Below, piece after piece: positions 1 through 4,280 of a stretch of DNA of 5,134 nt. The stretch is from Fidelibacterota bacterium (GTDB lineage Bacteria > Pseudomonadota > Alphaproteobacteria > Rhodospirillales > Rhodospirillaceae), in assembly GCA_947473445.1 (NCBI GenBank), contig CANJEU010000182.1, forward strand, positions 1-5,134. Direction: 5' to 3'. The translations under genes were made by a program, and so were the position numbers. The notes beneath the pieces are model-generated. The model had not been told where the DNA came from, did no database searches, and worked only from the letters and a program-made list of their open reading frames with translations. Numbering within the stretch: the first letter of the stretch is position 1; every line of letters begins with the position of its first letter.

Positions 1-7
1 CGACACT

Positions 8-394
8 ATGTTGAAGGGCGAAGGCACGGGACCCAATTTCGGGATCCGCGTCGAGGACGCCGATGTCGGGTACAGCAAGATTTCGATGACTGTGCGCGAC
101 GATATGCTCAACAGTCACATGATCGCCCATGGCGGCTTGATATTTCTGCTCGCCGATACCGCGTTCGCCTACGCCTGCAACTCGCGCAATCAGGTCTCGG
201 TCGCGCAGAGCGCGTCGATTGTCTTCACCTCACCGGTCAAGAACGGCGAGCGATTGGAAGCCGAGGCCCGCGAGATCGCACTGATGGGCCGGAGCGGCGT
301 GTATGCGATCACGGTTCGCGGCGGCGATGGCCGCGTGGTCGCACAGTTTCAAGGACAGTCCCGCACCATTAGCGGCACCATAGTCGAGGAGTAG
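8..394 (+). CDS. paaI: Hotdog-fold phenylacetyl-CoA-pathway thioesterase PaaI (5' end probably outside window)
   Basis: Acyl-CoA thioesterase of the phenylacetate pathway. In characterised members it hydrolyses ring-hydroxylated or epoxidised phenylacetyl-CoA thioesters in the cytosol, freeing CoA when reactive intermediates accumulate. Seen in the sequence: the hotdog signature, with MLN at residues 33-35, HGG at 41-43 and LADTAFAYACNS at 48-59. D50 aligns with the catalytic Asp61 of E. coli PaaI as I recall that protein. The C-terminal strand with FQGQSRTISGTI also fits the family. Start: the ATG at 8 gives 128 aa, but it aligns with Met12 of the 140-aa E. coli protein. The codons before it (2-7) are open and no ribosome binding site is visible, so the real start is probably upstream of base 1 and the gene is 5'-partial here. 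It ends 6 nt before paaJ, and its last codons supply the paaJ Shine-Dalgarno. Family assignment is secure; the exact start is not. Confidence 0.93.
   Translation: MLKGEGTGPNFGIRVEDADVGYSKISMTVRDDMLNSHMIAHGGLIFLLADTAFAYACNSRNQVSVAQSASIVFTSPVKNGERLEAEAREIALMGRSGVYAITVRGGDGRVVAQFQGQSRTISGTIVEE
386..391 (+). promoter_or_regulatory. Ribosome binding site of paaJ, inside the end of paaI
   Basis: GAGGAG lies in the last two sense codons of paaI, 9 nt upstream of the ATG at 401. It fixes the paaJ start and suggests translational coupling of the two genes. Confidence 0.7.
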
Positions 395-400
395 ACCTTT

Positions 401-1603
401 ATGACCGAAGCTTTCATCTGCGATGGCATTCGCACGCCCATCGGACGCTATAGCGGAGCGCTTGCAAATGTGCGCCCCGATGATCTTGCCGCTCACGTCC
501 TCAAAACGCTGAAGGAGCGAAATACGCAGGTAGATTGGGCGTCTGTTGATGATGTCATCATGGGCTGCGCCAATCAGGCGGGTGAAGACAATCGCAACGT
601 CGCCCGCATGGCCGTGCTGCTTTCGGGCATCGGCGATGGCGTCCCAGGCACGACGATTAATCGGCTCTGCGGCTCGGGCCTCGATGCGGTAGCCATGGCG
701 GCGCGCATGATCAAAACCGGCGAAGCAGATCTGATGATCGCAGGTGGTGTTGAAAGCATGACCCGCGCGCCGTTCGTCATGGGCAAGGCGAACAGCGCTT
801 TCAGCCGGGATACGCAGATCTTCGACACCACCATCGGCTGGCGCTTCGTGAATCCGAAGATGAAAGCCTTGTACGGCATCGATTCGATGCCTGAGACGGC
901 CGAGAACGTCGCGCAGGATTACAAAGTGGCGCGCATCGATCAGGACAAGTTTGCCGTGCGCAGCCAAGAACGCGCATCGAAAGCACAGGCCAATGGCCGT
1001 CTTGCGAAGGAGATCGTCGCCGTGACGATCCCGCAGCATAAGGGCGATCCGATCGTGGTCGATAAGGACGAGCACCCGCGCGCGACCAGCGTTGAGCAGC
1101 TCGCCAAGTTAAAGCCGATCGTGCGCGAAGGCGGCACCATCACCGCCGGCAACGCCAGCGGCGTGAACGACGGCGCCGCGGCGCTTTTGATCGCCAGCGC
1201 GAAGGCCGTGGCCAAGTACAACCTCAACCCCATCGCCCGGGTCGTGGGCGGTGCTGTCGCCGGCGTGCCGCCGCGCGTCATGGGAATCGGCCCTGCGCCG
1301 GCCACCCAGAAGCTGCTGGCCCGCAACAGGCTGGCGATTCCCGACCTGTCCGTGATCGAGCTCAACGAGGCCTTCGCCGCGCAAGGCTTAGCCGTGCTGC
1401 GCGAGCTTGGGATCGCCGACGATGCCGAGAATGTGAACCCTAACGGCGGTGCCATCGCCCTCGGGCACCCCTTGGGAATGTCAGGCGCCCGCCTTGCCCT
1501 GACCGCGAGCCTCGAAATGCAGGCTAGAAGCGGAAATTATGCTTTGTGTACAATGTGCATAGGCGTAGGTCAGGGGATCGCGCTTCTGCTGGCGCGTCCC
1601 TGA
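401..1603 (+). CDS. paaJ: 3-oxoadipyl-CoA / 3-oxo-5,6-dehydrosuberyl-CoA thiolase PaaJ
   Basis: Thiolase of the beta-oxidation-like lower phenylacetate pathway. It cleaves 3-oxo-5,6-dehydrosuberyl-CoA and later 3-oxoadipyl-CoA with CoA, giving acetyl-CoA and finally succinyl-CoA. The 400-aa length is normal for the family (E. coli PaaJ is about 401). All catalytic elements are present: the acyl-accepting Cys90 in NRLCGSG (87-93), NEAFAAQ at 322-328, His356 in GHPLG (355-359), and the second catalytic Cys386 in CTMCIGVGQG (383-392). The N-terminal block EAFICDGIRTPIGRY and the GCANQAGEDNRNVARM segment (55-70) are typical of the PaaJ/PcaF subgroup. PcaF from the protocatechuate pathway does the second of these reactions and is hard to separate by sequence alone; the paaI and paaA neighbours decide for paaJ. 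The start at 401 is supported by GAGGAG 9 nt upstream. Codons about 376-388 show unusual A/T-rich usage (see findings). The gene is followed by the only long intergenic gap. Confidence 0.95.
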   Translation: MTEAFICDGIRTPIGRYSGALANVRPDDLAAHVLKTLKERNTQVDWASVDDVIMGCANQAGEDNRNVARMAVLLSGIGDGVPGTTINRLCGSGLDAVAMAARMIKTGEADLMIAGGVESMTRAPFVMGKANSAFSRDTQIFDTTIGWRFVNPKMKALYGIDSMPETAENVAQDYKVARIDQDKFAVRSQERASKAQANGRLAKEIVAVTIPQHKGDPIVVDKDEHPRATSVEQLAKLKPIVREGGTITAGNASGVNDGAAALLIASAKAVAKYNLNPIARVVGGAVAGVPPRVMGIGPAPATQKLLARNRLAIPDLSVIELNEAFAAQGLAVLRELGIADDAENVNPNGGAIALGHPLGMSGARLALTASLEMQARSGNYALCTMCIGVGQGIALLLARP

Positions 1604-1608
1604 TGAAT

Positions 1609-1634
1609 TAATTGACCGGCTGTTCGGTTTATTA
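1609..1634 (+). promoter_or_regulatory. Candidate operator: imperfect palindrome with ACCG-N6-CGGT core
   Basis: The core is ACCG (1615-1618), six bases, then CGGT (1625-1628). It is flanked symmetrically by TAAT (1609-1612) and ATTA (1631-1634), so two nested pairs of arms share one centre between 1621 and 1622. ACCG/CGGT arms are typical of TetR-family operators, and PaaR (TetR family) controls paa genes in several proteobacteria, so repressor binding here is a reasonable inference. The site covers most of the putative -35 box and spacer, as expected for repression. Alternatively, the core with G-U pairs is a weak hairpin followed by a T/A-rich run and might act as a poor terminator for paaIJ. 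No regulator gene is in the window. Confidence 0.5.
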
Positions 1635-1641
1635 TTATAGT
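1612..1641 (+). promoter_or_regulatory. Putative sigma70-type promoter for paaABCDE
   Basis: TTGACC at 1612-1617 matches the -35 consensus at 5 of 6 positions. TATAGT at 1636-1641 matches the -10 consensus at 5 of 6, with an 18-bp spacer. TATTAT at 1633-1638 is a second -10 choice with a 15-bp spacer. The expected transcript start is near 1648, leaving a leader of about 40 nt before paaA. The region is clearly AT-richer than the flanking genes and is the only long gap in the window. This makes it the natural place for a promoter driving the monooxygenase genes. Confidence 0.5.
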
Positions 1642-1662
1642 ACGATCTGAGTTCGCGCGAGA

Positions 1663-1682
1663 AACCGACGGAAAAACGACGG
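1663..1682 (+). repeat. Short direct repeat in the paaA leader, 11-bp period
   Basis: AACCGACGG (1663-1671) and AAACGACGG (1674-1682) match at 8 of 9 positions and start 11 bp apart, about one helical turn. They sit downstream of the putative promoter, and the second copy runs into the paaA ribosome binding site. They may be a protein site or chance in a short G+C-rich leader. I assign no function. Confidence 0.35.
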
Positions 1683-1690
1683 GAATCTGC

Positions 1691-2692
1691 ATGTATACGA
1701 CCGAAATGAGCAAGAATCCGGCCCGGCCGGCCGCGCCTTCGGAGGCACCCGAGCTGGTGGCCGCGTTCGAGGCGCGGGTGGCGAACGACGAGTTCATCGA
1801 GCCCAAGGATTGGATGCCTGAGGCCTATCGTAAGACGCTGGTGCGCCAGATCTCGCAGCACGCGCATTCGGAAGTCGTCGGCATGCTGCCCGAAGGCAAC
1901 TGGATCAGTCGCGCCCCCTCGCTGCGCCGTAAGGCCGTGCTGCTCGCCAAGGTCCAGGACGAAGGCGGTCACGGTCTTTACCTGTATTCAGCCGCTGAAA
2001 CCCTTGGCACCAGCCGCGACCAAATGATCGAGGCGCTGCACACCGGCAAAGCCAAGTATTCAACCATCTTCAATTACCCCACCCTCACCTGGGCCGACAT
2101 CGGCGCCATTGGCTGGCTGGTGGACGGTGCCGCGATCATGAATCAGGTGCCGTTGCAGCGGACGTCTTACGGCCCCTATGCGCGCGCCATGGTGCGTGTG
2201 TGTAAGGAAGAAAGCTTCCATCAGCGCCAGGGCTTCGAGATCACTATGAAGCTTGCCGCCGGCACGCCCGAGCAGAAGGCGATGGCGCAGGATGCGCTGA
2301 ATCGTTGGTGGTGGCCTTCGATCATGATGTTCGGCCCGCCGGACGATAATTCGCCGAACACCGCCCAATCGGTCCGTTGGCGCATCAAGCGCGAAACCAA
2401 CGACGAGCTGCGCCAGAAGTTCGTGGATGTGACGGTTCCTCAGGCAGAAGCGATCGGCCTTACGGTTCCCGATCCCGATTTGAAATGGAACGAAGAACGG
2501 GGCCACTACGATTACGGCGCGATCGATTGGGATGAGTTCTGGGCGGTTGTGAAGGGCGAAGGCCCTGTCGCCAAAGAACGCGTGAAGGCGCGCATCGACG
2601 CCTGGGAAAAAGGCGCCTGGGTGCGCGAAGCCGCGCTGGCGCATGCCGCCAAGCAAGCCAGCCGCAGACAAAAGGAAGCCGCGAATGGCTAA
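1691..2692 (+). CDS. paaA: Phenylacetyl-CoA 1,2-epoxidase, catalytic di-iron subunit PaaA
   Basis: Large oxygenase subunit of the PaaABCE bacterial multicomponent monooxygenase, which inserts one O atom from O2 into the ring of phenylacetyl-CoA to give ring-1,2-epoxyphenylacetyl-CoA. It is cytosolic. The 333-aa product is a ferritin-like helical protein. Expected iron-ligand positions, by comparison with E. coli PaaA from memory, are E61, E91 and H94 in KVQDEGGHG (87-95), D145 in WLVDGA, and E174 and H177 in KEESFH (172-177). K87 corresponds to the lysine noted near the metal site in E. coli. WWWPSIMMFGPPDDNSPN (206-223) and the C-terminal WVREAALAHA (310-319) are also typical. It is about 24 residues longer than the E. 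coli protein (~309 aa), the excess being a Pro/Ala-rich N-terminal stretch. The start at 1691 has GGGA 6 nt upstream; an alternative ATG at 1706 has no better ribosome binding site. It heads the paaABCDE unit and overlaps paaB by 8 nt. Confidence 0.97.
   Translation: MYTTEMSKNPARPAAPSEAPELVAAFEARVANDEFIEPKDWMPEAYRKTLVRQISQHAHSEVVGMLPEGNWISRAPSLRRKAVLLAKVQDEGGHGLYLYSAAETLGTSRDQMIEALHTGKAKYSTIFNYPTLTWADIGAIGWLVDGAAIMNQVPLQRTSYGPYARAMVRVCKEESFHQRQGFEITMKLAAGTPEQKAMAQDALNRWWWPSIMMFGPPDDNSPNTAQSVRWRIKRETNDELRQKFVDVTVPQAEAIGLTVPDPDLKWNEERGHYDYGAIDWDEFWAVVKGEGPVAKERVKARIDAWEKGAWVREAALAHAAKQASRRQKEAANG
2671..2678 (+). promoter_or_regulatory. Ribosome binding site fixing the paaB start
   Basis: AAAGGAAG lies within the end of paaA, 6 nt before the ATG at 2685. 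It favours that start over the in-frame upstream ATG at 2643, which would add 14 basic residues not present in known PaaB proteins. Confidence 0.75.
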
Positions 2693-2993
2693 CGAGCCAA
2701 ATACCCAGACCGCGAACGAATGGCCCCTGTGGGAGGTGTTCATCCGCGCCAAACACGGACTTTCGCACCGTCACGCCGGTTCCGTTCACGCCCCTGACGG
2801 CGAAATCGCGCTGCGTCATGCGCGCGATACTTATACCCGCCGCATGGAAGGCGTGAGTATCTGGGTGATCCGCTCGTCGGATGTGGTTGCGTCGGATCCG
2901 GGTTCAGCGGGGCCCACGTTCGAGCCGGCGGAATCGAAGGTCTATCGCCACCCGACGTTCTACGTCGTGCCCGACTATATCAAGCACATCTAA
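2685..2993 (+). CDS. paaB: Phenylacetyl-CoA epoxidase subunit PaaB
   Basis: Small subunit of the PaaABCE epoxidase. It has no active site of its own; structural work on the family places it as a connector between PaaAC units, needed for activity of the complex. The product is 102 aa (E. coli PaaB ~95). Conserved stretches are WPLWEVF (13-19), GLSHRHAGSVHA (25-36), ARDTYTRR (46-53), SIWV (58-61) and KVYRHPTFY (85-93). I chose the start at 2685 rather than the longer in-frame start at 2643 because of the strong AAAGGAAG 6 nt upstream and because the family begins a few residues before WPLWEVF. The start codon overlaps the last 8 nt of paaA in another frame, suggesting translational coupling. 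The stop is 11 nt before paaC. Confidence 0.95.
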   Translation: MANEPNTQTANEWPLWEVFIRAKHGLSHRHAGSVHAPDGEIALRHARDTYTRRMEGVSIWVIRSSDVVASDPGSAGPTFEPAESKVYRHPTFYVVPDYIKHI

Positions 2994-3004
2994 GCCAGTC
3001 CGAC

Positions 3005-3778
3005 ATGACGATCCCCACTTTGACGTCAAAAGACGCGCATTTCGATTACGTCCTGCGGCTCGGTGACGACGCGCTCATTCTGGCGCAGCGCCTGGGTGAA
3101 TGGTGCGGCCATGCGCCGGCGCTGGAAACCGACCTTTCGCTGGCCAATATCGCGCTCGACTTGATCGGCCAGGCCACGATGTTCCTCGGCTACGCCGGCG
3201 AACTTGAAGGCAAGGGCAATGATGCCGACAAACTGGCCTTCCACCGCGATGTGAACCAGTTCCGCAATTGCCTGCTGGTCGAACAGCCCAACGGCGACTT
3301 CGGACGCACCATCGCGCGCCAGTATATTTTCTCGACCTGGCAGTATCTGCTTTATCAGCAGCTCGCCCGTTCGACCGACCCGCGTCTTGCCGAGATCGCA
3401 GCCAAAGCGCTCAAGGAGACGACGTACCACGCTGAGCTTGCCGCCGAATGGGTGGTGCGTCTTGGCGACGGCACCGCCGAAAGCCACGAGCGCGTGAAGG
3501 ATGGCTTTGAGTGGTGCTGGCGCTTCGTCGACGAACTGTTCTCCGTCCAGCCGCTCGATCCTTCAATCGTCACCTCGGGCGTTGCCGTCGATACGGCGAC
3601 GCTGCGCGCCGCGTTTGATTCCGCCCTCGCAACGACGTTCGCCGAAGCGACACTGCCGCTGCCGAAGTTCCCGCGCCCGGTGCTCGGCGGCCGCAAGGGT
3701 CATCATTCGGAACATCTCGGACACTTGTTGTCAGACATGCAGTTCCTTCCGCGCGCTTATCCTGATGCGGTCTGGTAA
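3005..3778 (+). CDS. paaC: Phenylacetyl-CoA epoxidase structural subunit PaaC
   Basis: Second ferritin-like subunit of the PaaABCE epoxidase. It pairs with PaaA to form the heterodimeric core but is known in the family as catalytically silent, without a working di-iron site. The product is 257 aa (E. coli ~248). Diagnostic blocks are QRLGEWCGHAP (28-38), LANIALDLIGQA (46-57), FRNCLLVEQPNGDF (86-99), KALKETTYH (134-142) and GRKGHHSEHLG (229-239), ending in a family-typical MQFLPRAYPDAVW. No canonical Shine-Dalgarno precedes the ATG at 3005. The 11-nt gap after paaB suggests it depends on ribosomes arriving from paaB. No better start lies nearby. It lies 3 nt before paaD. Confidence 0.96.
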   Translation: MTIPTLTSKDAHFDYVLRLGDDALILAQRLGEWCGHAPALETDLSLANIALDLIGQATMFLGYAGELEGKGNDADKLAFHRDVNQFRNCLLVEQPNGDFGRTIARQYIFSTWQYLLYQQLARSTDPRLAEIAAKALKETTYHAELAAEWVVRLGDGTAESHERVKDGFEWCWRFVDELFSVQPLDPSIVTSGVAVDTATLRAAFDSALATTFAEATLPLPKFPRPVLGGRKGHHSEHLGHLLSDMQFLPRAYPDAVW

Positions 3779-3781
3779 CTC

Positions 3782-4273
3782 ATGATGCGGCAAGCCGCCT
3801 TAAACTGGCGTGACCGCGTCCTGGATGTGCTCTCCCACGTTCCGGATCCGGAAATCCCTGTGGTTTCGGTCGTCGAACTTGGCATCGTGCGCGATGTGCA
3901 GGAAAATCCGCCGCGTGTCGTGATCACAACCACCTATAGCGGCTGCCCGGCGACCCAGGTCATCCAAGCCGATATCCGCAAAGCGCTGGACGATGCCGCC
4001 CTCAGTGAAGTGAAGATCGAAGTCGCCTTGTCCCCGCCCTGGACCAGCGACTGGATCACCGAAGACGGGCGCAAGAAACTGCTGGCCTACGGAATCGCGC
4101 CGCCCCCCAAAGGCACCGGGGCGGCGAGCCTGAAAAACGCCCAGGCGGCCACATGCCCGCGCTGCGGCTCCATCAAGACGCGCGAAATCAGCCGCTTCGG
4201 TTCGACGCCGTGCAAGGCCCTGTGGCAGTGTGAAACCTGCCGCGAGCCGTTCGACCGCTTCAAGTGTCACTGA
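3782..4273 (+). CDS. paaD: PaaD, MIP18/DUF59-type Fe-S assembly factor of the phenylacetyl-CoA epoxidase
   Basis: 163-aa protein (E. coli PaaD ~165) with two parts. Residues about 10-100 form a MIP18/DUF59 domain, with DPEIPVVSVVELG (22-34) and the conserved cysteine C55 in TYSGCPAT (51-58). Residues about 120-163 form a cysteine-rich metal-binding tail with C125 and C128 (CPRC), C144, C150 and C153 (CETC) and C162, a zinc-ribbon-like arrangement. PaaD is not a stable part of the oxygenase. Related MIP18 proteins act in Fe-S cluster delivery, and a role in maturing the 2Fe-2S centre of PaaE is the accepted view. The next gene being paaE fits this. Two adjacent ATG codons (3782, 3785) could both serve; the upstream ribosome binding site is weak and translation is probably coupled to paaC. 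The linker between the two domains is encoded by a strong inverted repeat (see the separate entry). Confidence 0.94.
   Translation: MMRQAALNWRDRVLDVLSHVPDPEIPVVSVVELGIVRDVQENPPRVVITTTYSGCPATQVIQADIRKALDDAALSEVKIEVALSPPWTSDWITEDGRKKLLAYGIAPPPKGTGAASLKNAQAATCPRCGSIKTREISRFGSTPCKALWQCETCREPFDRFKCH
4098..4126 (+). repeat. Perfect 9-bp all-GC inverted repeat inside paaD
   Basis: CGCCGCCCC (4098-4106) is followed, after an 11-nt loop, by its exact reverse complement GGGGCGGCG (4118-4126). There is no U tract after it, so it is not an intrinsic terminator. It encodes the Pro/Gly/Ala linker (residues 106-115) between the MIP18 domain and the Cys-rich tail. In mRNA it would be a stable hairpin. It might slow ribosomes at the domain boundary or protect mRNA, or it may simply follow from Pro/Gly/Ala codons. 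Confidence 0.6.
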
Positions 4274-4275
4274 GG
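4271..4275 (+). promoter_or_regulatory. Ribosome binding site of paaE overlapping the paaD stop codon
   Basis: TGAGG merges the paaD TGA stop with a GAGG-type Shine-Dalgarno, 5 nt before the ATG at 4281. It supports this start and coupled translation of paaD and paaE. Confidence 0.6.
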
Positions 4276-4280
4276 TTACG

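Noticed and set aside
230..1075. Minus-strand open frame of 281 codons across paaI/paaJ
   Set aside because: It spans two well-supported + strand genes, its product is rich in His/Arg/Ala/Asp as is typical of antisense frames, and it matches no family I recognise.
1614..1640. Intrinsic terminator after paaJ
   Set aside because: The possible stem is only about 4 Watson-Crick pairs plus G-U pairs, and the following tract is mixed T/A rather than a run of T. A promoter/operator reading fits better, though a weak terminator cannot be excluded.
2643..2684. Longer paaB start at 2643
   Set aside because: It would add 14 basic residues absent from the family, and the strong AAAGGAAG lies downstream of it, correctly spaced for the ATG at 2685.
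2060..2752. Minus-strand open frame of 230 codons opposite paaA/paaB
   Set aside because: Shadow of paaA. The + strand product contains all the di-iron motifs and the antisense product looks like no known protein.
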